Shown here: piece after piece, positions 32,190 through 41,874 of the stretch | Layout: each line of letters begins with the position of its first letter | Numbering within the stretch: position 1 is the stretch's first letter | NCBI RefSeq assembly: GCF_029894425.1 | Contig: NZ_JARXYJ010000001.1 | Location: 2,666,001-2,730,000, forward strand | DNA length: 64,000 nt | Origin: Streptomyces sp. SAI-127 | GTDB taxonomy: Bacteria; Actinomycetota; Actinomycetes; Streptomycetales; Streptomycetaceae | Direction: 5' to 3' | Made by a program: the position numbers and the translations under genes | The notes under the pieces: model-generated | Told to the model about the DNA's origin: nothing | Seen by the model: the letters and a program-made list of their open reading frames with translations, nothing else | Database searches by the model: none

Positions 32190-35100
32190 CTACGCCCGCT
32201 CCCGCGCCTCCCGAGCCCCCAACTCCCGGAAGATCCCCATCGCTTCGGCTCGGGCGCCCGAAGCCGCCCCCGCCTCCCCGTCGGCCTCCCACGCCTCAGC
32301 CAGGTCCCAGAGGGTCCGCGCCCGCCACAGCGGCAGCCGCAACGTCTCCCAGAGCGACAGCGACCGCTCCAGCGGCCCCCGCGCACTCCCGGCGTCGCCG
32401 GAAGCCAGACACCACTCCCCCAGCGTCCGCAGCACCAGTGCCTCGCCGAACCGGTCCTGCCGCTCCCGCGCCAGCTCCAGACACCGCCCGAGCCGTTCGC
32501 GCGACTCGTCCAGAAGACCCAGCCGCAGCTCCACCTTCGCCAGCGACTGCTCCGTGTACATCACGCCGAACGTGTCGTGGAGGCCGACGAAAACCCGCAG
32601 CACGCCCCGCAGCAACCGTTCGGCGTCCTCGTACTCCCCCTCGGCCCGGTGGCAGAGGGCCAGCGCGCGCAGGATCAGCGCCTCCCCGTGCCGGTCGTTC
32701 TCCGTGCGGTGCAGCTCCAGGGCCTGTGCGAAGGCCTCACGGGCCGCGGGGCCGTCGCCCTGTTCCCGGTACACGTAGCCGAGGCCGTACAGCACCCGGG
32801 CCCGCGCCCCGCGGTCGTCGAGCCGCCCGTATCGCTCCAGCGCCGCGCCGAGCAGCTCCAGTGCCTCGGAGTAGCGGGCCTGTTCACGCCGGGCCGTGGC
32901 CATGCCGAGCAGGGCCTGGGCCGTCCCCTGCGGCCCGTCGCCCTGTGCCTCGAACAGCCGCAGGGCGTCGCGGTAGTAGGCGTACGACTCCTCGAACTCG
33001 TCCTGTTCGTAGCGCAGTTGCCCGAGCCCCGTGAGCAGCCACGCCTCGCCCTCACCGTCGCCGCTGCGCCGCACCGCCGCCATCGCCGCGGTGTGCGAGC
33101 GGGACCAGGCGTCGAACTGGTTGTACAGCGCGACCGAGCTCGCGATCAGCGCGCCGGCGAGGTCCCGGGCGGCGCGGTCCATCCCGTGGTCGGCGCAGTA
33201 CTCCACCGCCGCCAGCAGGCCGGCCTGTTCGGCGGCGAACCAGGCCGCCGGGCGGCCGAGCAGATCCTCCTCGGCGTGCGGATCGAGCGGGTCGACGGGC
33301 CGTACGGCGGCCGGTTCGGGGAAGTAGCGTGCGGTGCCGCCGGGGCCCCGCGCCGCGGCCTTCTCGGCCAGCCCGAGCCAGCACTCCACCAGGCGCCGCA
33401 CGGCCGCCGCCCGCTCCTCGGCGCTCTCCTCCGACAGACAGCGTTCGCGGGCGTGCTCCCGGGCCAGGTCGTGGATGCGGTAACGGCTGCGGCCGGTGCC
33501 GTCCACCCCGATCACGTCGATGAAGTGGCAGTCCACCAGCCGCTCGACGGCCTCCTCGGCCTCCTCCGTGCCGATGTCCAGCAGGGGCGCGGCGATCCAG
33601 GCCGCGAAGTCGGGCAGGTCGAGCAGGGCCAGGCGGCGCAGGGCGCGCCGTTCCTGCGGATCGAGGTCGGCGTAGCCCAGTTCGAGGCTGGTGCGCAACT
33701 CCAGGTCCCCGGCGCGGAGTTCGTTGAGCCGCAGGCGCTCGTCCCGCAGGCGGGCGGCGAGCCGGCCGGGCACCCAGTGCGGCCGGGCCGCGAGCCGCGC
33801 GCCGGCGATGCGCACGGCGAGCGGCAGGCGCCCGCACAGGGCGACGATCTCGGCGGTCTGTTCCGGCTCCGCGCGGACCCGGTCGGCTCCGGCGACCCGT
33901 CTGAGGAGTTCGAGTGCCTCCTCCTCGTCCGGGACGGTCAGATCGAGATGGGCCGCACCTTCCAGCGCCACGAGTCGGCGCCGGCTCGTGACGAGCACCG
34001 CGGAGCCGGGTCCGGGCGGCAGCAGCGGCCGTACGTGCGCCTCGCCGGCGGCGTTGTCGAGGATCAGCAGAATGCGGCGGTGCCCGGTGTACGTGCGGTA
34101 CAGCCCCGTCAGTTCCTCGACGGAGCTCGGCAGCGTCGCCGGTTCGGCGCCCATGGCCCGCAGCAGCCGGGCGAGGGCGTCGGCCGGCTCCAGCGGGGCG
34201 GTGTCGGCGGCCCGCAGGTCCACGAACAGGCGGCCGTCCGGGAAGAGCTCCGCGGTGCGATGACCGACGTGGACGGCGAGGGCGGTCTTGCCCGTTCCGG
34301 AGCGTCCGGAGATCACCCCGATCGGCGGGGCGGTACGGCCGGGATCGTCGACCCGGCCCAGCAGCGAGACGGCCCAGTCGACCTGGTCCGACCGGCCGAC
34401 GAAGTCGGCTATGTCCGGGGGAAGGTGGGACGGGGCGGGTCTCGGGGACGGCGCGCCCGGTCCGGTGCCGACCGCCGTCGCAGGGCTCGTGGTCCGCTGC
34501 CGGGCCTTCGAAGCGGCGGCGGCCTCCTGTGCCGACGGGCTGGAGCCGGAGCCGAGCGGTGAGGGGTTGTGGGGGCCTGCGCCGGAGCCCGGCGGAGCGG
34601 AGTCGGATCTGGGGCCGGTGCGGGAGCCGGTGCCGGTGCCGGTGCCGAGCAGCGAGGGGTCGTTGGTGAGTACGGCCTTGTGCAGCGACCGCAGTTCCGG
34701 CCCGGCGTCGATGCCCAGCTCCTCGCGCAGGACCTCGCGGCCCTCCTGGTAGGTGCGCAGGGCGTCGGAGACCCGTCCGGTGCGGAACAGCGCGGTCATC
34801 AGCTGGCCGCGCGGCCGTTCCCGGAGGGGGTGGGCGGCGACGTGCGCGAGCAGGGGCGCGATGGTGCGGTCCGCGCGGCCGAGCTCCAGCTGGAGGCCGA
34901 AGGACTCCTCCTGGGCGACCAGCCGCAGTTCGCCCAGCCGGGCCGCCTCGATCCGGGCGAACGACTGGCCCAGACCTTCCATGGCCTCCTGCCCCCGCCA
35001 CAGTCCCAACGCCTCGGACAGCAGCTCGGCGGCCTCGTCGGCGCGGCCCCGGGCGGCCTCGGCCCGGCCCGACGTGAGCAGCTCCTCGAAGCGGCGGGCG

Positions 35101-35399
35101 TCGACCTGGGAGGGGTCGAGGTCGGCGACGTATCCCGGCGGCCGGGTGCGGATCACCTCCGCCTCACCGACGCGGGCCAGCGCGCGGCGCACCGCGGAGA
35201 CATGGGTGGCGACGAGGGCACTGGCGGTGGCGGGCGCCTGCTCGTCCCAGACACAGTCCACGAGCCGTTCCGTGGAGAGCACCTCGCCCAGATGAACGAC
35301 GAGCGCGGACAGCACCGCCAGGGGTCTGACCCCGCCGAGCGGGGCCCGTCGGTTCCCCTCCCACACCTCCACCGGACCCAGTAGACGTACCTGGAGCAT
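32190..35399 (-). CDS. AfsR/SARP-family transcriptional regulator with NB-ARC and TPR domains
   Basis: 1069 residues, full length for the AfsR class. Order: OmpR-like winged helix (MLQVRLLGPVEVWEG ... GYVADLD), bacterial transcriptional-activation domain to about 250, a Gly/Ser/Pro linker, an NB-ARC ATPase (GRSGTGKTALA; RILLILDNA; VLVTSRRR), then a long TPR array. SARPs bind direct repeats overlapping the -35 and recruit polymerase; the ATPase/TPR part gates this. ATG at 35399 has GGGGGA just upstream; a longer in-frame start at 35471 lacks domain content. The nearby 11-bp repeats suggest the downstream dipeptidase gene as target. Confidence 0.92.
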   Translation of the reverse strand: MLQVRLLGPVEVWEGNRRAPLGGVRPLAVLSALVVHLGEVLSTERLVDCVWDEQAPATASALVATHVSAVRRALARVGEAEVIRTRPPGYVADLDPSQVDARRFEELLTSGRAEAARGRADEAAELLSEALGLWRGQEAMEGLGQSFARIEAARLGELRLVAQEESFGLQLELGRADRTIAPLLAHVAAHPLRERPRGQLMTALFRTGRVSDALRTYQEGREVLREELGIDAGPELRSLHKAVLTNDPSLLGTGTGTGSRTGPRSDSAPPGSGAGPHNPSPLGSGSSPSAQEAAAASKARQRTTSPATAVGTGPGAPSPRPAPSHLPPDIADFVGRSDQVDWAVSLLGRVDDPGRTAPPIGVISGRSGTGKTALAVHVGHRTAELFPDGRLFVDLRAADTAPLEPADALARLLRAMGAEPATLPSSVEELTGLYRTYTGHRRILLILDNAAGEAHVRPLLPPGPGSAVLVTSRRRLVALEGAAHLDLTVPDEEEALELLRRVAGADRVRAEPEQTAEIVALCGRLPLAVRIAGARLAARPHWVPGRLAARLRDERLRLNELRAGDLELRTSLELGYADLDPQERRALRRLALLDLPDFAAWIAAPLLDIGTEEAEEAVERLVDCHFIDVIGVDGTGRSRYRIHDLAREHARERCLSEESAEERAAAVRRLVECWLGLAEKAAARGPGGTARYFPEPAAVRPVDPLDPHAEEDLLGRPAAWFAAEQAGLLAAVEYCADHGMDRAARDLAGALIASSVALYNQFDAWSRSHTAAMAAVRRSGDGEGEAWLLTGLGQLRYEQDEFEESYAYYRDALRLFEAQGDGPQGTAQALLGMATARREQARYSEALELLGAALERYGRLDDRGARARVLYGLGYVYREQGDGPAAREAFAQALELHRTENDRHGEALILRALALCHRAEGEYEDAERLLRGVLRVFVGLHDTFGVMYTEQSLAKVELRLGLLDESRERLGRCLELARERQDRFGEALVLRTLGEWCLASGDAGSARGPLERSLSLWETLRLPLWRARTLWDLAEAWEADGEAGAASGARAEAMGIFRELGAREARERA

Positions 35400-35868
35400 G
35401 GTCCCCCGATCGCCGCACCGCCCACCCCACGGATACGCGTTCGACGATATCGACGGGCACTGACAGTTCATGCCGTGGTCACAGCCGCCCTGGCCTGATC
35501 CGACCGGCCCGCCACCCCGGGGCGGGCCTCGGACGGGGCCCGGATCCCGGAACGGGCGGTGCGCCTGTCGACTTCCACGCCGAACGGTGGTTGGCCGGAT
35601 TTCGACGTGGGCGCAGGTCCTGCTCGTCCGAGGGACGGCTGGGCGGGGCCGCTCGTATGAGGGCCCGCCGGAATTTCCCGCGTCGGAGATTCGTGTACGT
35701 CCCGTGTGACACGCGGTTGCAGACAGAGAAGACCCATCGCGCGCCGTCCTCGTATGACCGCCGGCACAAGAAACAAATCCGCGGTCCGAGGGTCATACGG
35801 ACGTGCCTTCCGGGGCGTCAACGGCTCGTAAGAACAACCCAGTTCGACTTCACCCCCGGAGCATGCCG
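35400..35868. other. Divergent intergenic region with hairpin and CTCGTATGA repeats
   Basis: 469 bases between the SARP gene and a lipoprotein gene. GGCCCGCC (35506-35513) pairs with GGCGGGCC (35521-35528). CTCGTATGA occurs at 35652 and 35749, and TCATACG, its inverse core, at 35791. These may be regulator sites for the lipoprotein gene. I see no supported open reading frame or RNA gene. Confidence 0.5.
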
Positions 35869-36858
35869 ATGAAGCGCGCCGACGCCCCACGCCGGACGGT
35901 GGTACCGAGTGGACGCAGCCCACGACGCGCGGCCACCGCGGTGGGCGTGATCGCCGCACTGACCTCGCTCGTGCTGGCCGGTTGCACGGCGGCCACCGAC
36001 GCGGCCCACCGCGCCTCGCCGGCCGCGCGGACCGAGGCCGCCACGGCCGGCGAGAAGCTCACCTACGCCCAGGACCTGCGGATCTCCGACGCCGAGCAGC
36101 ACCTGATCACGGTCTGCATGAGGAAGCGGGGTTTCCGCTACTGGGAGGCAAAGCCGCTGAGCCTGGAGGAGAGCCGACCGGTCGGCTACGTCCAGGACGA
36201 CGCCGACTGGGCGCGCAGCCACGGCTACGGCAGCCGGATCACGGCGAAGGAGGACCGCGCCCGCCTGCGCAACCCCAACATCGCCTACCGCGAGTCCCTT
36301 TCCCGCTCGCGCCAGAAGGCTTTTGACATCGCGATGGACGGCGGCCGGGACGCCGTACTGCTGAAGTCACCGACACCGTCCGGCGGCACGATCACCAAGC
36401 AGTCCGGCGGCTGCGCCCGCCAGGCCGAGAAGATGCTGTACGGCGATCCGGCGGCATGGTTCCGCTCCGACGTGGCCGTCAGAAACCTGCGCCCCCTGTA
36501 CGTGGGCAAGCTGCTGGGCGACAAGGAGTTCAAGAGCGCGGTGGCCGCCTGGTCGCGCTGCATGAACCAGGCGGGCCACCCCTTCCCCGACCCCGACGCG
36601 GCACGCCGGTCCGCACGCGAGCCCAGCGCGCAGCAGACCCGGGCCGAGGAGGCCAGGACCTTCGCGAACGAGACCCGGATCGCGGTCGCCGACGCCACCT
36701 GCGCCCGATCCGTCTCCCTCCGCTCGATCGGCGAACGGCGCGAGGCTCACTACGTCGGCGAACTGGCCAAGAAGTACGGCCACGCCCTCGACGCCCACCT
36801 GCGGATGCGGCGGCACGCCCTGACCGTCGCCGAGCGCACTGTCCCGGCCCGCACCTGA
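35869..36858 (+). CDS. Hypothetical lipoprotein
   Basis: 329 residues. The signal peptide ends in lipobox LVLAGC with C39 as lipidation site, so the protein should be anchored outside the membrane. The mature part is charged and helical, with Cys residues in ITVCMRKRGF, GGCARQ, SRCMNQAG and DATCARS; the phrase WSRCMNQAGHPFPDP is common in actinobacterial lipoproteins of unknown function. ATG at 35869 is preferred over 35863 because GGAG sits 7 bases upstream. No enzymatic motif is recognised. It stands alone, followed by two hairpins. Confidence 0.75.
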   Translation: MKRADAPRRTVVPSGRSPRRAATAVGVIAALTSLVLAGCTAATDAAHRASPAARTEAATAGEKLTYAQDLRISDAEQHLITVCMRKRGFRYWEAKPLSLEESRPVGYVQDDADWARSHGYGSRITAKEDRARLRNPNIAYRESLSRSRQKAFDIAMDGGRDAVLLKSPTPSGGTITKQSGGCARQAEKMLYGDPAAWFRSDVAVRNLRPLYVGKLLGDKEFKSAVAAWSRCMNQAGHPFPDPDAARRSAREPSAQQTRAEEARTFANETRIAVADATCARSVSLRSIGERREAHYVGELAKKYGHALDAHLRMRRHALTVAERTVPART

Positions 36859-36882
36859 TCCAGGACGCGCCGGCCCCAGACA

Positions 36883-36929
36883 TCCGTGACACCCGCGTCA
36901 CGGACAGACCCCGCGACGATGCTCGCGGG
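36883..36929. terminator. Two tandem hairpins
   Basis: TCCGTGAC/GTCACGGA (36883-36890 with 36897-36904, 6-base loop) is followed by CCCGCGA/TCGCGGG (36910-36916 with 36923-36929, 6-base loop). They lie 25-70 bases after the lipoprotein stop and probably end its transcript. Confidence 0.65.
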
Positions 36930-36988
36930 TCGTCTCCTCACCATCCCACCCACGCCTCCCACGGGGCGCAAGCAGAACAGGAATCCGT

Positions 36989-37456
36989 ATGCGCAAGCTG
37001 ACCGTCTCCCTCGCCACCCTGGGCCTCGCGGCCCTCGGCATCGCCATCCCGGCCACCGCCCACGCGGGCCCCGGCTGCAACGCCAACTGGAACTCGCACG
37101 GCCGCGACGGCAACGTCCGCGCCTGGGACGGCACCGACTGCGGTGGCGAACTCCTCGGCGTCACCCCCGGCAACGACCCCGAGTGGGACGACAACCTCGG
37201 CCCCTTCCAGGGCTCCGACGTCAACCGCGCCTCGTCCGTCATGAACAGCGGATTCGTCGGCGGCAAGGACGTCGTGGCCTTCTACTACCTCGGGGGGTAC
37301 GACGACAGGGCGTACGGCTGCCTCCTGCCGGGCGAGAAGTATGTGGACGACCTCGGCCGGAACCGCTACACCAACGGCGTGTACATGAACAACAGCATCG
37401 AGTCGCACGCCTGGGTGACCTCGGGCGCCTGCGCCCCGGGCTCCTTCATCAGCTGA
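36989..37456 (+). CDS. Secreted peptidase-inhibitor-family (I36-like) protein
   Basis: 155 residues: a signal peptide (MRKLTVSLATLGLAALG ... ATAHA) then a small Cys-containing beta-rich domain with Trp/Asn/Gly-rich turns (CNANWNSHGRDGNVRAWD, VNRASSVMNSGF) that resembles Streptomyces I36 metalloproteinase inhibitors. Four Cys in the mature part could form two disulfides. It likely acts outside the cell; the target is unknown. Start at ATG 36989; monocistronic. Confidence 0.75.
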   Translation: MRKLTVSLATLGLAALGIAIPATAHAGPGCNANWNSHGRDGNVRAWDGTDCGGELLGVTPGNDPEWDDNLGPFQGSDVNRASSVMNSGFVGGKDVVAFYYLGGYDDRAYGCLLPGEKYVDDLGRNRYTNGVYMNNSIESHAWVTSGACAPGSFIS

Positions 37457-37696
37457 AGCCCCCTGTAGCGACCGAAGTTCCCTTGCCCGCCCCGGCATCC
37501 CGAAAGGGAGCCGGGGCGGACCCGTTTCCGCACCGGCGCCCCACCCCGTTTCGCCCAGCCGCCCGCGCTCCTTCGACTGCCGGACATTTGAACGTCACAC
37601 CGAGCGGGAACGTTTCCCTCGTCCCCTCTGCATCGCCTTGCCTCCGTCATGCCCCGTGTCCCGCACGGGGCATGACGCGAAAGGACGACGTGCGCC
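37457..37696. promoter_or_regulatory. Intergenic region with an 11-bp perfect inverted repeat
   Basis: CATGCCCCGTG (37648-37658) and CACGGGGCATG (37664-37674) form a perfect inverted repeat with a 5-base gap, 22 bases before the next gene. It could be an operator or a leader hairpin. GGGAACGTTTCCC at 37606-37618 is a second near-palindrome. No coding potential seen. Confidence 0.5.
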
Positions 37697-38737
37697 GTGT
37701 CCCTGCTTCCGCTCGAAGGTCCCCCGGGTCCGCTCCCCGCTCCCGCCCCGGCACCGCTCCCGATCAGTGTTCCGGCTCCCGCTCCCGCCGGTTCCCGCCG
37801 CTCCCTGACCCGTCTCACCCGCCGCCTGCTCACCCTGCTCCCCGTCCTGCTCATCGGCATCTGGGCGGTGCTGGACTGGCGTGCCCTGTACGACGGCACC
37901 GCGCGGCTGGCCACCGCCGACCCCGGGTGGCTGCTCATCGGGCTCTTCTACACCTGCCTGGGCTGGGTGTCCGCCTCCGTCGTCCGGCAGGGCGCCCTGC
38001 CCGAGCGGCTGCCGGCGGGGCTGCTGGTCGCCTCGCAGTTCGCGGCCGGCGCGGCCAACCACGTGCTGCCGGCGAGCCTCGGCGCGCACGCGGTCACCCT
38101 GCGCTTCCTTCAGGCGCGGGGCATCCCGCTGGGCCGGGCCACCGCCTCGCTCGCCCTGTACGCGCTGGTCAGGCCGATCGCCAAGACGCTCGTCCTGATC
38201 GGCTTCCTGGTCGCCATGCCAGGTCTGCTGCGGCTCGGTGAGCTCGTCCCGGACCGGCGCATGCTGTTCCTGCCCCTGGTGGCCGCGGGACTCGGGCTCG
38301 GTGGCACGCTCCTGGTGCTGACCCTCGTCCGCCCGCTGCGCCGCCCGGCGGTCACGTTCGTGCGCACCGCCCTGACCGACGCCCGCCGGCTGCACACCAT
38401 GCCCAGCCGGGTCCTCGCCCTGTGGGGCGGCGCGGCCGCCGCACCCCTGCTCCAGGCGAGCGTGATCCACGCGGTCGGCGCCTCGCTCGGAGTGACGCTG
38501 TCCTGGGCACAGGTCGCGTTCGCGTACCTCGCCGCGAGCAGCGCGGTCGGTTCCGTGCCCGCGCCCGGCGGCATCGGCCCGGTGGACGCGGCCATGGTCT
38601 TCACCCTCGCCGTCTACGGCGTCCCCGTGAGCCTCGGCACGGCGACCCTCATCGGCTACCGCGTTCTGACGGTGTGGCTGCCCCTGCTGCCGGGTGTGCT
38701 GTGCATGTCGGCCCTCGTGCACCGAAAGGCACTCTGA
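37697..38737 (+). CDS. Lysylphosphatidylglycerol-synthase-TM/YbhN-like membrane protein
   Basis: 346 residues. A Pro-rich N-terminal stretch of about 35 residues is followed by eight or so membrane helices of the LPG_synthase_TM (flippase-like) family. The conserved segments NHVLPASLGAHAVTLRFLQARG, ALYALVRPIAKTL and GSVPAPGGIGPVDAAM are present; the catalytic transferase domain of true MprF is absent. Such proteins are thought to move or help make membrane lipids or glycolipids. GTG start at 37697. The substrate is not readable from sequence. Confidence 0.8.
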   Translation: MSLLPLEGPPGPLPAPAPAPLPISVPAPAPAGSRRSLTRLTRRLLTLLPVLLIGIWAVLDWRALYDGTARLATADPGWLLIGLFYTCLGWVSASVVRQGALPERLPAGLLVASQFAAGAANHVLPASLGAHAVTLRFLQARGIPLGRATASLALYALVRPIAKTLVLIGFLVAMPGLLRLGELVPDRRMLFLPLVAAGLGLGGTLLVLTLVRPLRRPAVTFVRTALTDARRLHTMPSRVLALWGGAAAAPLLQASVIHAVGASLGVTLSWAQVAFAYLAASSAVGSVPAPGGIGPVDAAMVFTLAVYGVPVSLGTATLIGYRVLTVWLPLLPGVLCMSALVHRKAL

Positions 38738-38751
38738 ACACCCGGGAACCA

Positions 38752-38780
38752 TTGAATGATGTATTCAACGCTTCTAGCAT
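38752..38780 (+). promoter_or_regulatory. GH84 promoter with overlapping operator
   Basis: TTGAAT (38752-38757) serves as -35 and, with ATTCAA (38763-38768), forms a perfect inverted repeat. After a 17-base spacer the -10 TAGCAT is at 38775-38780, 6 bases before the GTG, so the message is leaderless. The repeat is preceded by GAACC, giving GAACCATTGAAT, related to sites elsewhere in the locus. A repressor bound here would cover the -35. Confidence 0.7.
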
Positions 38781-38786
38781 CCTCAG

Positions 38787-41700
38787 GTGGATTCATTCAT
38801 CAATCTCAGATGTGTGGCCGCCGCCCTGCTGCTGGCCCTGGGCCTCGCGGCACCGGCGGCCCCCGCCTCGGCCGAGCCCCGGCAGACGGTGCCGGAGGTA
38901 TGGCCGACCCCTCAGAAGATCACCGTCGGGCAGGGCCGACTCCCCGTTCCCGACCGGGTAGTCGAGGTCGTCGGTCCCGGTACCGATCCCTCGGCCCGAA
39001 AGGTCGTCGAGGCGGCCCTCAAGGCCGCCGGAGCCGACCACATCACGAAGGTCGACGCCGGCGACCGGCCGCCGCCGGCCGACCTGACCGTCTACGTCGG
39101 CGGCCCCGGGGAGAACAGCGCCACCGCCCGGACGCTGAAACGACTCGGCGCCGCCTCCCCGTCCGGTCTCGCCCCCGGCGGTTACGTCCTGGCCTCCGGC
39201 CGCAGCCACGGCCAGGCCCTCCTCGCCCTCTCCGGCGTCGACACCACCGGCACCTTCTACGCCGCCCAGACCCTGCGCCAACTCCTGGCCGGACAGCGCC
39301 AGTTGCCTGTGGTCACGGTCCGCGACTGGCCCACCGCCGCGCTCCGCGGAGTCATCGAGGGCTTCTACGGCACACCCTGGACGCACGCCGAGCGACTCGC
39401 CCAGCTCGACTTCTACGGCCGTACGAAGCAGAACGTCTACGTCTACTCCCCCAAGGACGACGACTACCTGCGCGCCCGCTGGCGGGACGAGTACCCGCCC
39501 GCGGCACTGGACCGGCTGAAGGAACTGGTCGACCGGGCCGACGCCGACCACGTCCGCTTCACCTACGCCCTCTCGCCCGGCCTGTCGGTCTGCTACTCCT
39601 CGGACTCCGACATCAAGGCACTCACCGCCAAGTTCGACTCGTTGTACGCCATCGGCGTCCGTTCCTTCGCGATACCGCTGGACGACATCAGCTACACCAA
39701 GTGGAACTGCCCCGAGGACGAGCAGGAGTTCGGCACGGGCGGCGGTGCGGCGGGTGCCGCGCAGGCGCATCTGCTGAACACCGTGTGGAAGCGGTTCTCC
39801 GCCGACCACACCGGCCTCCAGCCCCTGGAAATGGTTCCCACCGAGTACTCCGACCTCACCGACTCCCCGTACAAGAAGGCCCTCAGGGAGCAGCTCGATC
39901 CGTCCGTGGTCGTCGAGTGGACCGGCGTCGGCGTCATCGCGCCCACCATCACCACCGCGCAGGTGAAGCAGGCCCGCGAGGTCTACGGCCACCCGATCCT
40001 GGTCTGGGACAACTACCCGGTCAACGACTACGTCACCAGTCGGCTCCTCCTCGGCCCCTACACGGGCCGGGAACCCGGCGTGGCGAGCGCCGCCACCGGC
40101 GTGACGGCCAACCCGATGGTCCAGGGCGAGGCGAGCCGGATCGCGCTGTTCACCTCGGCCGCCTATCTGTGGAACCCGACCGCCTACGACCCGGGCAAGG
40201 CGTTCGACGCCTCGGTCCAGGACCTGGCAGGACCCCACGCCGCCACATGGCTGCGAATCTTCGCCGAGAACAACTACTCCTCCCAGCTCGACCCGACGGA
40301 GTCCCCCACCCTCACCCGGCTGATCGCCGCCTTCCGCAAGGCATACGAGCAGGACAGCGGACTCGACCGGGCGGCAGCCCGGCTGAAGGCCTACTTCGCC
40401 GACATGGCCGCCACTCCCGCCCAACTGCGCGCCCGGCTCGACAACCCCGGGTTCCTCGACGAGACCTCCGCCTGGCTCGACAAGCTCGGCCGCTACGGCG
40501 GCGCGGGCGGGACGGCCGTGGACCTGCTGCTGGCCCACAAGCGCGGTGACGCGGACGCCGTCTCCACGTACTGGAAGCAACTCCAGGAAGAGCGCAAGCA
40601 GTTGGACGCCATTCCGCAGCAGGTCTCACCGGGCGTGATGGACCAGTTCCTCTACACCACGATGCTGGAGAACGCCCCCGATCCCGGCGTGGACGCCTCC
40701 TTCACGCCCAGCTCCCTGTCGGTCGGGCCCGGAGCCTCCGCCACGGTCACCCTCGACTTCTCCGACGCGCAGGCCAGGACCGTGAGCTGGAAGCTCGACG
40801 TGCCCGACGGCGTCACGGCCTCGCCCTCCGAGGGCACGGCCACCACCCCGGGCGCCAAGGTCACCGTCACCCTCACCGGGAAGACCGAGGGCGTCCACTC
40901 CGTCGTCGTGTCGGGCACCGGCATCCTGGACCGCGCACTCCCGGTCCAGGTCACCGACGGCACCGGCACACCCCGCGCGCTGACCGCCGACTTCAGTGGC
41001 GCGTCGGTGAGTTCCATCGACCTGACCTCCGGCACGACCAGGAACATCGCCGTCGGCAACAACCCCGGCGAGGTCGTCGTGAGCGCGGACGGGCGTACCG
41101 CGTACGCCGCCAACCAGGGCTCCGACACGGTCAGCGTGATCGACGTGGCGAGCGGCACGGTCACCGCCACGGTCGCCGTCGGCAAGGTCCCCGCCGGACT
41201 CGCACTCACCCCGGACGGCGCCACACTCTGGGTCGCCAACTACACGGACGGCACAGTGCAGTCGATCGACACGGGCACCCTGAAGACCGGCACTCCGGTC
41301 CCGGTCGGCGACGGCCCCGAGAACATGGCGATCACGCCCGACGGCAGAACGCTGTACGTGGCCGACATCCACGACAACACGGTGAGCCCCGTCGACCTCG
41401 CCACCGGCAGGGCGGGCGCGGCGATCCCGGTCGGCCCCAGCCCCTTCAACGTCGTGGCGGCCCCGGACAGCAGGACGGTCTACGTCTCCAACTCCGGCGG
41501 CTCGACGGTGACTCCGATCGACACGACGACGAACGAGACCGAACCGACCTTCCTGGTCTCCGGCCAGGCGTACGGCCTCGCCCTCTCACCGGACGGCCGG
41601 ACCCTGTGGGTCAGTCCGAGCAACGGGGACACGATCACCCCGATCGACACGGTGACCGGCGCACCGGGCACCACGGTGAAGGTGGGCAAGTCGGCCTTCG

Positions 41701-41858
41701 ACGTGGCCCTGGACTGGAACGGCGGCACGGCCTACGTCACGACGGCGGACGGCAACTCCCTGGTGCCGGTGGACACCGCCACGAACACCGCCGGGTCACC
41801 GCTGACGACCGGCGCGTATCCGCTGGCCGTCGCCTTGACTCCGGTACCTGTCGACTGA
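38787..41858 (+). CDS. Secreted GH84 beta-N-acetylglucosaminidase with C-terminal beta-propeller
   Basis: 1023 residues. Signal peptide to about 29 (PAAPASAEP), a GH20b-like domain (about 35-180), then the GH84 catalytic domain with RGVIEGFYGTPWTHAERL and the catalytic pair D299-D300 in IPLDDISYTKW. A helical region follows, then an Ig-like NEW3-type domain (about 635-725), and roughly seven 42-residue YVTN-type propeller repeats (NNPGEVVVSADGRTAYAA and similar) fill the end. It should release GlcNAc from glycoproteins or glycans outside the cell by substrate-assisted catalysis. GTG at 38787 follows a leaderless promoter. First gene of the glycan locus. Confidence 0.9.
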   Translation: MDSFINLRCVAAALLLALGLAAPAAPASAEPRQTVPEVWPTPQKITVGQGRLPVPDRVVEVVGPGTDPSARKVVEAALKAAGADHITKVDAGDRPPPADLTVYVGGPGENSATARTLKRLGAASPSGLAPGGYVLASGRSHGQALLALSGVDTTGTFYAAQTLRQLLAGQRQLPVVTVRDWPTAALRGVIEGFYGTPWTHAERLAQLDFYGRTKQNVYVYSPKDDDYLRARWRDEYPPAALDRLKELVDRADADHVRFTYALSPGLSVCYSSDSDIKALTAKFDSLYAIGVRSFAIPLDDISYTKWNCPEDEQEFGTGGGAAGAAQAHLLNTVWKRFSADHTGLQPLEMVPTEYSDLTDSPYKKALREQLDPSVVVEWTGVGVIAPTITTAQVKQAREVYGHPILVWDNYPVNDYVTSRLLLGPYTGREPGVASAATGVTANPMVQGEASRIALFTSAAYLWNPTAYDPGKAFDASVQDLAGPHAATWLRIFAENNYSSQLDPTESPTLTRLIAAFRKAYEQDSGLDRAAARLKAYFADMAATPAQLRARLDNPGFLDETSAWLDKLGRYGGAGGTAVDLLLAHKRGDADAVSTYWKQLQEERKQLDAIPQQVSPGVMDQFLYTTMLENAPDPGVDASFTPSSLSVGPGASATVTLDFSDAQARTVSWKLDVPDGVTASPSEGTATTPGAKVTVTLTGKTEGVHSVVVSGTGILDRALPVQVTDGTGTPRALTADFSGASVSSIDLTSGTTRNIAVGNNPGEVVVSADGRTAYAANQGSDTVSVIDVASGTVTATVAVGKVPAGLALTPDGATLWVANYTDGTVQSIDTGTLKTGTPVPVGDGPENMAITPDGRTLYVADIHDNTVSPVDLATGRAGAAIPVGPSPFNVVAAPDSRTVYVSNSGGSTVTPIDTTTNETEPTFLVSGQAYGLALSPDGRTLWVSPSNGDTITPIDTVTGAPGTTVKVGKSAFDVALDWNGGTAYVTTADGNSLVPVDTATNTAGSPLTTGAYPLAVALTPVPVD

Positions 41859-41874
41859 GGGCAAGCTGAAAAAT

